From Chryseobacterium cucumeris (lineage in GTDB: Bacteria > Bacteroidota > Bacteroidia > Flavobacteriales > Weeksellaceae): DNA of 64,000 nt. How positions within the stretch are numbered: the first letter of the stretch is position 1; the number at the start of each line of letters is the position of its first letter. This document shows positions 42,701-51,368 of this stretch, in pieces. The notes under the pieces were generated by a model, which did not search any database, was not told where the DNA came from, and was given only the letters and a program-made list of their open reading frames with translations. The stretch is taken from the NCBI RefSeq assembly GCF_016775705.1, contig NZ_CP068760.1, positions 558,001 through 622,000 on the forward strand, given 5' to 3'. The translations under genes were made by a program, and so were the position numbers.

Positions 42701-44765
42701 AATCTTTAAATCCTAAATAATTTATAATATTATTGATATTCTTTTCCTGTTGCCCAACTGAGAACTTAGCAAGTGGTAGTGCGCTGTTACTATGAAGAGT
42801 TTTCCACAAATTTTCATCGTAATATAGTTCCAATATCTTATTTGCGAAATGCTGCGGATCTTCATTGGAAACAAGGGCTGTTTTTCGATCTTCCAGATCC
42901 ATTCCTTCCGCCCCAATTGATGTAGTGACTACAGGCAATCCAAACTCCAGAGCCTGCCCTATCTTTCCTTTCACTCCAGCTCCATATCGTAGAGGAGCAA
43001 CAAATATTCTCGAATTTTCAAACCAGTAATCTACACTCTTCTGATAGCCTAATATCTGAAACTTCTCAGAATTATATTTTCCTTTAATCTCTTCGGGAAA
43101 ATGTGGTCCTAAAATATATACTTTAATAGAATCGTCTTTGGCCCAAACTAAAGGCATTATATCTTCATACAAAAACTTGACGGCATCCATATTGGGCATG
43201 TGATAGAAACCTCCAATGAATAAAACACCTTCCCGAACAGAATAATCCATATCTCTGCATTCTACAGGTTCATGAATATTACTAACAGTAAAGATCTTTT
43301 CATTTTTGATCCCTTGGCCCGAGACAATTTTCTTTTCTTCATCACTGATGGAAATAACCACATCTGACTTTTGCATTCCAAAATATTCCTTTTCCTTAAA
43401 GAATCTCATCTCTTTTTTACGGGACTTTGTCACTTCAATATATTTGTTTTCTCTCTCCATTCTTAGATAATGAAGATCGACCATATCATAAATAATCTTC
43501 TTTCCGGAGATATCATTTTTAATTTTCCCATACCAAAAATCAAATCCAATCGGTCTGAAAATCCAAACAATATCTACATAATGAAGAGCTTCTTTCACTT
43601 GATCCAAAACTTTTACAATTTTGTTCTGAGCATTTACATAGTCTTTACAAACTTCTACACCAATGCTCCGAAAAAAATCAACGTAGATATCATCCTCTTG
43701 GTTGGGTTGCTGAATCCCTAAAATAACTCTATGATTATTTTTTTGCAGAATCTTTACAATTTCAAGAAACCTTCTTGAGCCAGAATCCTTATCAGGTTGT
43801 GGCATACGTTCCTCCAGAATAAGAATATTGGGCTTTTTATAAAATCTATTAATATTATTTCTTCCTTCATTATCCAGAAATCTTGAATCAGTAAAATACG
43901 AATCCCATCTATTCATAAAGACAGTTCTGTTTTTCTGAAGCAAAAGTTCCTTTCCATTATCTTTTCCAGTATAAGAAACATTTTCAAAATGAACAATTTC
44001 CGATTTAGGCTGATAATAAATATCCAGCTTCTGCTCATATTTCAAGCGTTGGCATAGATCTGTTTCTTCATAATAGGCAGGTAAAAAAGCTTCATCCAAA
44101 AGATTAAGTTTTCCATCAGTATCAGTTCTATGTAATAACAAACTACATCCTGAACAATAATCTACTTTTCTTAAAAAGTTATATTTTGGAGTATCAATAG
44201 CTTCACCTCTTCCTAGATTAACAATTTCGGTATTATTAAAAATAAGACAGCCCGCCTCTTGCAATGTATTGTCTGAAAATACCATTTTAGAGCCAACTGC
44301 ACCTACATTTTTATTGTTCTTAAAAACCTCCAACAGACTGGATAAATAGTTTTCCTGAACTTCTACGTCATTGTTCAACAAATAAATATATCTTCCTCTT
44401 GCCTTCCGAATTCCTTTATTTATATTTCTTAAAAATCCTAAATTTTCAGTATTATTAATAATTGTAATTCCGGGAACTGTATCCAGATACTTTAAAGTTT
44501 CATCTGAGCTGTTATCATTGATAATAATAATTTCTTTTGATACGTCTTTATCATACTGTTCAATTGTATATAAACAATTAAGAGTATATCTGATCTGATT
44601 GTAAACAGGAATTATGATAGAAACTTCTGGCTCATTTTCATAAATAAAGCCAAATGTATGTTTTTTAAAAAAGTCGAGTTCAAAATGATTGATCTTTAGT
44701 TTTCTCTTATTATTGATAAAATTCCGATCCTTTATTTTATTTTTAAAAAACCTTTTAATTCCCAT
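42699..44765 (-). CDS. Two-domain glycosyltransferase (GT2 + GT4 fusion)
   Basis: A 688-residue cytoplasmic protein. The N-terminal half (about 40-290) is a GT2 domain with VSIIIPVYNQIRYTLNCLYTIEQY, IIIINDNSSDET, the YLLNNDVEV metal motif and YEETDLCQRL. The C-terminal half (about 310-688) is a GT4 domain with LFIGGFYHMPNMDAVKFLYEDIMPLV, VAPLRYGAGVKGKIGQALEFGLPVVTTSIGAEGM, nearly the same as in the free-standing gene at 39446-40633. The fusion may add two sugars in sequence. It is transcribed towards the operon from its own promoter at 44803-44810. Confidence 0.88.
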   Translation of the reverse strand: MGIKRFFKNKIKDRNFINNKRKLKINHFELDFFKKHTFGFIYENEPEVSIIIPVYNQIRYTLNCLYTIEQYDKDVSKEIIIINDNSSDETLKYLDTVPGITIINNTENLGFLRNINKGIRKARGRYIYLLNNDVEVQENYLSSLLEVFKNNKNVGAVGSKMVFSDNTLQEAGCLIFNNTEIVNLGRGEAIDTPKYNFLRKVDYCSGCSLLLHRTDTDGKLNLLDEAFLPAYYEETDLCQRLKYEQKLDIYYQPKSEIVHFENVSYTGKDNGKELLLQKNRTVFMNRWDSYFTDSRFLDNEGRNNINRFYKKPNILILEERMPQPDKDSGSRRFLEIVKILQKNNHRVILGIQQPNQEDDIYVDFFRSIGVEVCKDYVNAQNKIVKVLDQVKEALHYVDIVWIFRPIGFDFWYGKIKNDISGKKIIYDMVDLHYLRMERENKYIEVTKSRKKEMRFFKEKEYFGMQKSDVVISISDEEKKIVSGQGIKNEKIFTVSNIHEPVECRDMDYSVREGVLFIGGFYHMPNMDAVKFLYEDIMPLVWAKDDSIKVYILGPHFPEEIKGKYNSEKFQILGYQKSVDYWFENSRIFVAPLRYGAGVKGKIGQALEFGLPVVTTSIGAEGMDLEDRKTALVSNEDPQHFANKILELYYDENLWKTLHSNSALPLAKFSVGQQEKNINNIINYLGFKD

Positions 44766-44802
44766 TTTAAATTTATTATTTTGTCCTGCCTTTTTAGAAA
44801 AA

Positions 44803-44810
44803 CAAAATTA
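44803..44810 (-). promoter_or_regulatory. Putative -7 box of the GT2-GT4 fusion gene
   Basis: Minus-strand TAATTTTG, an exact TAnnTTTG match, 37 bases before the start codon. Confidence 0.45.
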
Positions 44811-45010
44811 AGCATTTATTGTAAACTATGAGAGTAATAAGTTGGTTATCTTTTGTTCCTGGAGTGCAATAAATTCACTTCTGTTTATAAGATTTGATTA
44901 ATCAACAAAATCATTTAATGCCTAATAAATACCGAAAACTTTAAAGGATATTGATTTCCGTTAATCAAAACATATATGGAAGCATTGTATTCAAAAACAG
45001 TAATCTTATT

Positions 45011-46060
45011 ATGAAAAAAAGAAAGATATATTTTGTTTGCCCATCAGTTTCTGTACCTTTTGGGGGTATAAAACAAATTTATAAATATGTAAATATTTTA
45101 AACAATCATGGTTATAATGCTACTGTTTTATTAAAAAAAAAGAGAAAAAGAGATAATATATGGTATCGTGACACAAAAATATCTTATCATTATGAACTTT
45201 TAAAAAACATAGAAAATAGTAATAACCCTAAAGAACATAAAAATAGTTTTTACGAAAGATTAAAACTGTTCTATAACAATTTATTTTCACATCCCATAGA
45301 GAAAGATGCGCTATTTGTTTTTCCGGAAATATATGGAAAATCATTCCATAAAACTATTCCCAATCATCAGTATGTAATACTTAACCAGAATTGCTACTAC
45401 ACCTTTCAGGGGTATGGATTTGATTATAATGAAAAGAATCCTTATTTAGATAAAAATTGTTTAGGAACTATTGTAGCATCAGAAAATGCACAAAAATATT
45501 TTAATGTTGTATTTCCTGCTCTTGGTCTATATAGAGTCCGTTTAGGAATTGATACCCATATTTTCAGTTTTGAAAATAAAAAAAAGAAAAAAATTGCTTT
45601 TATGCCAAGGAAACTTGCTGAGGATTCTTTACAAGTTATTAATATTTTAAAAGCACGAAAAAAGATGGATGATTGGGAGTTTTTCCCAATTGACAATATG
45701 GATGAACAGGAAGTTGCAAAACATTTAAAAGAATCCGTATTTTTTTTAAGCTTCAATCATAGAGAAGGCTTTGGGCTTCCTCCTATAGAAGCTATGTCTT
45801 GTGGATGTTTTGTAATCGGTTACTCTGGACAAGGAGGAAAAGAATATTTTAAAGAAGAATTTTCTTGCCTGGTTGAAGAAGGTAACATTATTGATTTTGT
45901 TGAAAAAATAGAAAGCCACGCATTAGAATATCATGAGAATCCGACTCTTTTTTCTGAAAAAGGGAAAATAGGGTCACAATTTGTGATGAAAAATTATTCC
46001 TTGGAAAATGAAACACAAGATTGGATCAGTACGTGGGAAAAAATAATTTCCCAATGCTAG
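45011..46060 (+). CDS. Glycosyltransferase family 4
   Basis: A 349-residue GT-B enzyme with PFGGIKQIYKYVNILNNHGYNATV at the acceptor-side N-terminus, and the donor-side HREGFGLPPIEAMSCGCFVIGYSGQGGKEYF, containing the E-x7-E motif (EGFGLPPIE). The longer frame from the TTG at 44951 is unlike the family, so the ATG at 45011 is used. It is strongly AT-rich and lies just before the lectin gene, with a shared terminator between. Confidence 0.85.
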   Translation: MKKRKIYFVCPSVSVPFGGIKQIYKYVNILNNHGYNATVLLKKKRKRDNIWYRDTKISYHYELLKNIENSNNPKEHKNSFYERLKLFYNNLFSHPIEKDALFVFPEIYGKSFHKTIPNHQYVILNQNCYYTFQGYGFDYNEKNPYLDKNCLGTIVASENAQKYFNVVFPALGLYRVRLGIDTHIFSFENKKKKKIAFMPRKLAEDSLQVINILKARKKMDDWEFFPIDNMDEQEVAKHLKESVFFLSFNHREGFGLPPIEAMSCGCFVIGYSGQGGKEYFKEEFSCLVEEGNIIDFVEKIESHALEYHENPTLFSEKGKIGSQFVMKNYSLENETQDWISTWEKIISQC

Positions 46061-46113
46061 AGTACGATATTCTTTACAAAAGAAACGCTATATTAGGACG
46101 AGACAAACTGCAT

Positions 46114-46145
46114 AAAAAAGCTAACCTTTTCGGCTAGCTTTTTTT
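46114..46145. terminator. Bidirectional terminator between GT4 and lectin genes
   Basis: Stem AAAAAAGCTA (46114-46123) with TAGCTTTTTTT (46135-46145). It would stop the glycosyltransferase transcript on the plus strand and the lectin transcript on the minus strand. Confidence 0.85.
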
Positions 46146-46170
46146 ATACTTAACTTTTTTTATTAAATTA

Positions 46171-46941
46171 TTATTTTTTATTTGCCCAAACAACACTACC
46201 GTTGTTGTTGTAAATCACAATATTTCCATCATTCTGAACTGAAAGTCTTTCAATATTTGATGAGCTTATACCTGTACTGTAAACAGGTTTATGTGAAGAA
46301 TCATAGACTACCAGATTTCCATCTTCCTGAAAAATAGCGCTTCTTCCACTTCCTGCTGTTGCCGAAGACCAGATATCTTTTTTAGTTCCGTTACTATACA
46401 TTACCAAATTACCATCTGTCTGGAAAATTAAATAATAGTTATAATTTTCAGAAAATATCTTTTGTCCTTTTACAAATCTAAATCCTTTGTAAATATTACC
46501 ATTATTATAACTTCCTGTATTAGAACCTCCGTTTCCACCGAAATTGTTTCCGTCAGAACCTCCCTTAGAAGACCACAAAGCATTTCGTCTCCTGTTATAA
46601 ATTACAAGATTGCCATCATCCTGCATCTCAAGGTTGGCTGCATTCTTGTTGGTGGTGTTGGTACTGAATAAGGGTCTGTTTGAAGAATTATAAACGACAA
46701 GATTACCATCTTCCTGAAAAATAGCCCTTGAACCTTCACCAGGAGTCCTGGAACTCCATTCCGGCTGATTCTGGCTATTATAAACTACCAAATTTCCATC
46801 ATTTTGAAAAATCAGAAAGTGCTGATTATTTCGGGAATAGTACCTTCTATCCTTTACCAAATTAGTGCCAAGTGTAATATTTTGAGCCATTATACAAATT
46901 CCTGCCAATAGCCCAAACATTGCTAATAAATGCTTTCTCAT
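46171..46941 (-). CDS. Secreted tandem B-lectin protein (bulb-type mannose-binding, LlpA-like architecture)
   Basis: A 256-residue exported protein. After a signal peptide (about 1-19, IMAQ) it consists of two bulb-type lectin domains (about 20-125 and 150-256) joined by a Gly/Asn/Ser linker. Each domain carries three copies of the sugar-binding motif QxDxNxVxY: at 46-54, 76-84, 107-115, 174-182, 205-213 and 236-244. All six are intact. Tandem B-lectin domains are the structure of lectin-like bacteriocins (LlpA, pyocin L), which kill related strains by binding surface D-rhamnose or mannose. It lacks a T9SS domain. Its promoter is a near-match, TATCTTTA, at 46968-46975. Bacteriocin function is inferred. 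Confidence 0.85.
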   Translation of the reverse strand: MRKHLLAMFGLLAGICIMAQNITLGTNLVKDRRYYSRNNQHFLIFQNDGNLVVYNSQNQPEWSSRTPGEGSRAIFQEDGNLVVYNSSNRPLFSTNTTNKNAANLEMQDDGNLVIYNRRRNALWSSKGGSDGNNFGGNGGSNTGSYNNGNIYKGFRFVKGQKIFSENYNYYLIFQTDGNLVMYSNGTKKDIWSSATAGSGRSAIFQEDGNLVVYDSSHKPVYSTGISSSNIERLSVQNDGNIVIYNNNGSVVWANKK

Positions 46942-47241
46942 AAGTTTATGTTTTTTATTTCCTTATGTAAAGATAAATAATAAAAATCATACTTCTATTT
47001 ACCCCATCAAAATTAGTTGTAAAAGAAAAAATCCAACATCAATTTAACATTTGCTTAAGTCCATATATGTACACCCTGGAAAAGGAATAATTAACAGCAC
47101 ATTATTATAATCAATGAAAATGAATACAAACAGTAAGGCAGTACTATCTTTTAATGGTAAAAAAATATATCATATTATTTATCATTAAAAACCGTCTCAA
47201 AACTGAGACGGCTTGTAGTTATAGAATATCAATATTTTTAA
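46942..47241. other. Intergenic region between lectin and MACPF genes
   Basis: About 300 bases. It contains the lectin promoter and the MACPF terminator (47186-47211). A 24-codon frame at 47113-47187 has no support. The rest is AT-rich with no recognised element. Confidence 0.5.
47186..47211 (-). terminator. Terminator of the MACPF gene
   Basis: Stem CCGTCTCA (47192-47199) with TGAGACGG (47204-47211). On the minus strand it is followed by a T run, 30 bases past the MACPF stop codon. Confidence 0.9.
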
Positions 47242-48630
47242 TTAATAAGCATAGAATTCAATTCCCTCCTTAATATAACCTGAAGGTGTTACGCTGGATC
47301 TTGAATAATAATGATCTTTACCGTTCCAATATTGGTAGATAGGAACTGTATTAGGCTGCTGAGTAGCAAAAGCATTAAACTCGATTCCTTCATCTACATA
47401 TCCCGGATAATATCCCGGAGTTTTTGTATAGTAATGATCTTTACCATTCCAGTATCTGTAGATAGGAACTGTATTGGGAGCTTTGTACAAGAATGCGTGA
47501 AACTCTGTTCCTTCAAAAGAATATCCGCTGTAGCTTCCAGCAATTTTTGTATAGTAATGATCTACTCCGTTATAATATCTGTAAATTGGAATGGTGTTAA
47601 ATTCTAAATACACCTTATTATCAATCAGATATTGATCTACATAGGCTTTAAGCTGAGCTTTTTTAGCAGGGTCTTTTACAAAGTCATAAATAATAATCAA
47701 CCCGTTGCTTCCAAAGTCAACCAAAACAGAATTATTTACATTTGAGCTGTTCTGCCAATTGGAAATATTAACTTTAGTATTGGTCTGATCTAGGTTCAAA
47801 TCTCCTACTAAGCCTTTTGAAGGATCCCCGCCTCTGGTTTTGTAAGTCAACTTTTTAGAAAAATTCATGTGGTATTCAGAAGTATTCACATCATTATCCA
47901 CATTCACATTAAAAATATTCAGCATTCCTGCCTTTATTCCGATTCTGGCTGCCTTATCACGAGTCTGGCTCGTTGTTTCAGACTGGAATAAAATATCAAG
48001 TTTTGCTCCTGTATAAATATCCGTCATTACGTGAGTTCCATAATCCTGAACAATCTGCTGCGGAGTTTTTGTCTGTAAATCCTGAGCAAATTCAGGAGTT
48101 ATATAATCACCCAGCATATCGGTAGTAGCATTGAATCTTACTCTTTTCTGTTTGATCGTAAGGTTATAACTTCCGTAGATATATTTTGCATCAAACTTAT
48201 TGTTGGTTGTTACCGCTGAGCCAAAACCTACAGAAAGTATTTTTTTAAACAGTGGAAAATTAACTGTTGCATCCACTTTGGTTGAAACCATTTTAGAGTA
48301 AGCCTCAGCATTTTCACCATAATCTTCGGAGTACTCCTGAGAGTTTGTGTTTTCGCTGATTAATCTGTTGGCTTGCTCCAATTTAAAACGATCAATATCA
48401 ACCACCTTAAAACCGGCAGCTGTTGCATTGGCATATTCACCGGTAACATTATAACCATGTCCCAGAACATCATAAATTCCGTCTCCCGCAAATTTGGAAG
48501 CAGATAAGCGATTATTAGCTTTTACCGCAGGGCTTTCAGGGGTTGTCTCGCTATTCAGTTCTTCCGTTGAACATGAACTCATAAAAAGCATCAGCAGACT
48601 ACTGAAGCAAAATAAAATTTGTTTTTTCAT
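47242..48630 (-). CDS. MACPF pore-forming lipoprotein with three DUF5648-like repeats
   Basis: A 462-residue surface or secreted lipoprotein, lipobox MSSC with Cys 20. Residues about 45-340 form a membrane attack complex/perforin domain, with the signature YGTHVMTDIYTGA at 197-209 (family pattern Y-G-T-H-x6-G-G/A). Such domains oligomerise and insert beta-hairpins into target membranes. The C-terminus has three repeats (345-385, 386-426, 427-462) of the form (T)(I/V)PIY(R/Q)Y(Y/W)NG.DHYY(T/S), G(Y)...EG.EF.A(F/Y), the DUF5648 type, which may bind cell-surface glycans. MACPF lipoproteins are the BSAP antimicrobials of Bacteroidales. Promoter box at 48652-48659. No immunity gene is evident. Confidence 0.9.
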   Translation of the reverse strand: MKKQILFCFSSLLMLFMSSCSTEELNSETTPESPAVKANNRLSASKFAGDGIYDVLGHGYNVTGEYANATAAGFKVVDIDRFKLEQANRLISENTNSQEYSEDYGENAEAYSKMVSTKVDATVNFPLFKKILSVGFGSAVTTNNKFDAKYIYGSYNLTIKQKRVRFNATTDMLGDYITPEFAQDLQTKTPQQIVQDYGTHVMTDIYTGAKLDILFQSETTSQTRDKAARIGIKAGMLNIFNVNVDNDVNTSEYHMNFSKKLTYKTRGGDPSKGLVGDLNLDQTNTKVNISNWQNSSNVNNSVLVDFGSNGLIIIYDFVKDPAKKAQLKAYVDQYLIDNKVYLEFNTIPIYRYYNGVDHYYTKIAGSYSGYSFEGTEFHAFLYKAPNTVPIYRYWNGKDHYYTKTPGYYPGYVDEGIEFNAFATQQPNTVPIYQYWNGKDHYYSRSSVTPSGYIKEGIEFYAY

Positions 48631-48651
48631 AGATTATTAAAAAAGTTTCAG

Positions 48652-48659
48652 CAAATATA
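48652..48659 (-). promoter_or_regulatory. Putative -7 box of the MACPF gene
   Basis: Minus-strand TATATTTG, an exact TAnnTTTG match, 21 bases before the MACPF start. Confidence 0.5.
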
Positions 48660-49047
48660 ATATTCATCATCAAGTGAAAAAAATAAACACCTAATGATTT
48701 ATATCAATATTAAGTGAATTTAATAATTATTTAAATAATACTGAAAACGGGTTTAATTATAAACAGAAAATGAGATCTTAGTTCGTAAAATAAATTACCA
48801 TTCTCAAAATAGGAAATTTTATTAAATAATTAATTGAGATATGCGGTATCTATACAAAATAAATAGTTTACATTAAAAACTAAACTTATGTGATATTATA
48901 ATCATAGTGTAAATTTTTATTAAAATAATATTAACAACACAAATAATCACTATATTAAGAATTAAAAATACTCGAAAACCCCTTATATTTATAAGATATA
49001 TCTAAAATACTAATGCTAAATTAATCACAATTAAAAGAAATAAATCT

Positions 49048-49055
49048 TATATTTG
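49048..49055 (+). promoter_or_regulatory. Putative -7 box of the lectin-lipoprotein gene
   Basis: TATATTTG, an exact TAnnTTTG match, 20 bases before the ATG at 49076. Confidence 0.5.
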
Positions 49056-49075
49056 TTTCTATAAAAAATTAAAAA

Positions 49076-49675
49076 ATGCAAAAATTTTTAAAAATTTCTA
49101 CCTTAGCCTTCGCTACATTAGCTATTACCTCATGTTCACGAGAAAACGATTCATTGACAGAGCAACCACCTATACAAACTGTCGAAAAAATGAACGTTCA
49201 GGAGAGGATTTCATTGACGAAGACGGAGGTACTTGCTGAAAGCCAAAGAATGTCAGGCCTTAGTGCCGGGCAATCCTTAGTTTTAAAATATGGAAATGTA
49301 AACTTACATTTGGATATGCAATTTGATTCTAATTTAGTGCTCTATGCAAGTCCCATTAATTATTGGGGACCGGTACCTTATCCAGTAAAATGGGCTTCAA
49401 ATACAGATTTTGGAACCGGATTATACCAACCTTATTTATCAGCTCAAAGCGATGGTAATTTGGTATTATACAAGGCGCAGCCCTATGTAGCAGGAAACGC
49501 TATCTGGGCAACAAATACAGATTCGGAATCAGTATCAAATCCAAGATTTAAACTTCAAATCATAAAAAAAACCAATGCAATAACCGGGACTAAATATTAT
49601 GCAACTTTTATTCTTGAAGGAAACAATTATGAAAGGCACGAAATTGCCGTAGAAGAAATTACAGATATCTACTAA
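49076..49675 (+). CDS. B-lectin domain lipoprotein
   Basis: A 199-residue lipoprotein (lipobox ITSC, Cys 20) with a degenerate bulb-type lectin domain at about 60-150. Two copies of QxDxNxVxY are intact, at 82-90 and 124-132. A third lectin lobe is not evident, and the C-terminal 50 residues are unlike the lectin fold. It diverges from the MACPF gene across a 445-base region. It could be a partner that presents MACPF on surface glycans or an immunity-like protein that masks the glycan. That is speculation. Confidence 0.8.
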   Translation: MQKFLKISTLAFATLAITSCSRENDSLTEQPPIQTVEKMNVQERISLTKTEVLAESQRMSGLSAGQSLVLKYGNVNLHLDMQFDSNLVLYASPINYWGPVPYPVKWASNTDFGTGLYQPYLSAQSDGNLVLYKAQPYVAGNAIWATNTDSESVSNPRFKLQIIKKTNAITGTKYYATFILEGNNYERHEIAVEEITDIY

Positions 49676-49695
49676 ATAAAAACTTTCATCATATA

Positions 49696-49728
49696 AAAAT
49701 ACTATCTGTTTTTCAGATAGTATTTTTT
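49696..49728 (+). terminator. Terminator of the lectin-lipoprotein gene
   Basis: Stem AAAATACTATCTG (49696-49708) with CAGATAGTATTTTTT (49714-49728), 20 bases past the stop codon. Confidence 0.9.
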
Positions 49729-49785
49729 ATTATCACAATTCAAACTTTATCCTATGAAACAATTTATTTTTCAAGTTACTTTAAG

Positions 49786-49793
49786 TAAATTTG
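49786..49793 (+). promoter_or_regulatory. Putative -7 box of gltX
   Basis: TAAATTTG, an exact TAnnTTTG match, 17 bases before the ATG at 49811 and within the longer frame from 49754. Confidence 0.5.
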
Positions 49794-49810
49794 CAAAAAT
49801 TAAAATTGAA

Positions 49811-51319
49811 ATGGAGAAAGTAAGAGTACGTTTTGCTCCAAGTCCTACAGGACCATTACATTTGGGAGGCGTAAGAACCGCATTATATGATTATCTTTTT
49901 GCTAAAAATCAAGGGGGAGAATTTGTATTGAGAATTGAAGATACAGACACGGCCAGATATGTAGAAGGAGCTGAAGAATATATTGAAGAAGCTTTAGAAT
50001 GGTGCGGAATCATTCCTGATGAAAGTCCAAAGAAAGGAGGAAAATTTGCTCCTTACAGACAGTCTGAAAGAAGAGACATCTACGACAGATATACTGAGCA
50101 GATCCTGAAGACAGACTATGCTTACATTGCTTTTGATACTGCAGAAGAACTGGATGCAATGCGTGCAGAATATGAAGCGAAAGGTGATGTTTTCTCTTAT
50201 GATAATAAAACAAGAAACCGTTTAAGAAACAGCCTTGCCCTTTCTGAAGAAGAGGTTCAAAGGTTATTAGACGAAAAGACGCCTTATGTAGTACGGTTTA
50301 AAATGCCTGTTGACAGAGTATTAAATCTTGAAGATATTATTCGTGGAAAATTTTCAGTCAATACCAATACTTTAGATGATAAAGTTCTGGTAAAGAATGA
50401 CGGAATGCCAACGTATCATTTTGCCAATATTATTGATGACCATGAAATGGAAATCTCCCACGTGATCCGTGGAGAAGAATGGCTTCCATCTTTAGGACTT
50501 CACACTTTATTATACGAAGCAATGCAGTGGGAAGCACCACAGTTTGCCCACCTTTCTTTAATCTTAAAACCTGAAGGAAAAGGAAAATTAAGCAAAAGAG
50601 ACGGAGATAAATTCGGATTCCCGGTGTTCCCGCTTGATTTCAAAGATCCTGCTACCGGTGTGATTTCTAAGGGATACAGAGAAAACGGATATCTTCCTGA
50701 TGCTTTCATTAATATGGTTGCATTATTAGGATGGTCTCCTGCAGATGATAAAGAAATACTTCCTCTGGATGAAATGATCAGGGAATTTGATCTTCATAAA
50801 GTACATAAAGCGGGCGCAAGATTCAGCAAAGAAAAATCTGAGTGGTTCAACCATCAGTATATTCAGATGAAGTCTGATGAAGAGCTTCTTCAAATCCTGA
50901 AAAACACAGATCTTGATCTTTCCGGTGTATCTGATGAAAAACTGTTGAAAGTAATTCATCTGATGAAAGAAAGAGCCACTTTCCCGAAAGATATCTATGA
51001 AAACGGCAAATTCTTCTTCGAAGCTCCTGCTTCGTATGATGAAAAAGCATCAAAAAAAGCATGGAATGAAGAAACATCGGCAATTTTAGGTGAATTGGCG
51101 ACTGCTTTTGAAACGACAGACTTTGTGGCTGAGACATTAAAGCAGACCATGCATGATTTCGCGGAAAACAAAGGATTAGGAATGGGTAAAGTAATGATGC
51201 CGTTACGACTATCTTTAGTAGGAGAATTGAAAGGACCGGACGTTCCGGATATTCTGGAAATCCTTGGTAAAGAGGAAAGTATCTCCAGAATAAACAATGC
51301 TGTAAATAATTTTAAATAG
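49811..51319 (+). CDS. gltX: Glutamate-tRNA ligase
   Basis: This class I synthetase charges tRNA-Glu. The 502-residue protein begins [20 protein letters not shown] with the HIGH-type motif (HLGG), continues with [18 protein letters not shown] and [16 protein letters not shown] [13 protein letters not shown], and has the KLSKRDGD motif equivalent to KMSKS at about 260. Length is near the family norm. The start at 49811 follows the promoter box; the 19 upstream codons in frame are not family sequence. Confidence 0.96.
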   Translation: MEKVRVRFAPSPTGPLHLGGVRTALYDYLFAKNQGGEFVLRIEDTDTARYVEGAEEYIEEALEWCGIIPDESPKKGGKFAPYRQSERRDIYDRYTEQILKTDYAYIAFDTAEELDAMRAEYEAKGDVFSYDNKTRNRLRNSLALSEEEVQRLLDEKTPYVVRFKMPVDRVLNLEDIIRGKFSVNTNTLDDKVLVKNDGMPTYHFANIIDDHEMEISHVIRGEEWLPSLGLHTLLYEAMQWEAPQFAHLSLILKPEGKGKLSKRDGDKFGFPVFPLDFKDPATGVISKGYRENGYLPDAFINMVALLGWSPADDKEILPLDEMIREFDLHKVHKAGARFSKEKSEWFNHQYIQMKSDEELLQILKNTDLDLSGVSDEKLLKVIHLMKERATFPKDIYENGKFFFEAPASYDEKASKKAWNEETSAILGELATAFETTDFVAETLKQTMHDFAENKGLGMGKVMMPLRLSLVGELKGPDVPDILEILGKEESISRINNAVNNFK

Positions 51320-51337
51320 AATAACCATAATTTTTCA

Positions 51338-51345
51338 TACATTTG
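51338..51345 (+). promoter_or_regulatory. Putative -7 box of accA
   Basis: TACATTTG, an exact TAnnTTTG match in the 49-base gap between gltX and accA, 23 bases before the accA start. Confidence 0.5.
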
Positions 51346-51368
51346 AAAGATTTAATTTACTTCAAGAA

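Larger units (their letters stand above)
48631..49075. other. Divergent AT-rich intergenic region between MACPF and lectin-lipoprotein genes
   Basis: About 445 bases, very AT-rich, with divergent promoter boxes at 48652-48659 (minus) and 49048-49055 (plus). No gene or strong repeat was seen. Its length and composition are unlike the compact core genome. Confidence 0.5.

Noticed and set aside
47113..47187. 24-codon frame between the lectin and MACPF genes
   Set aside because: Too short, and no promoter box or family match.
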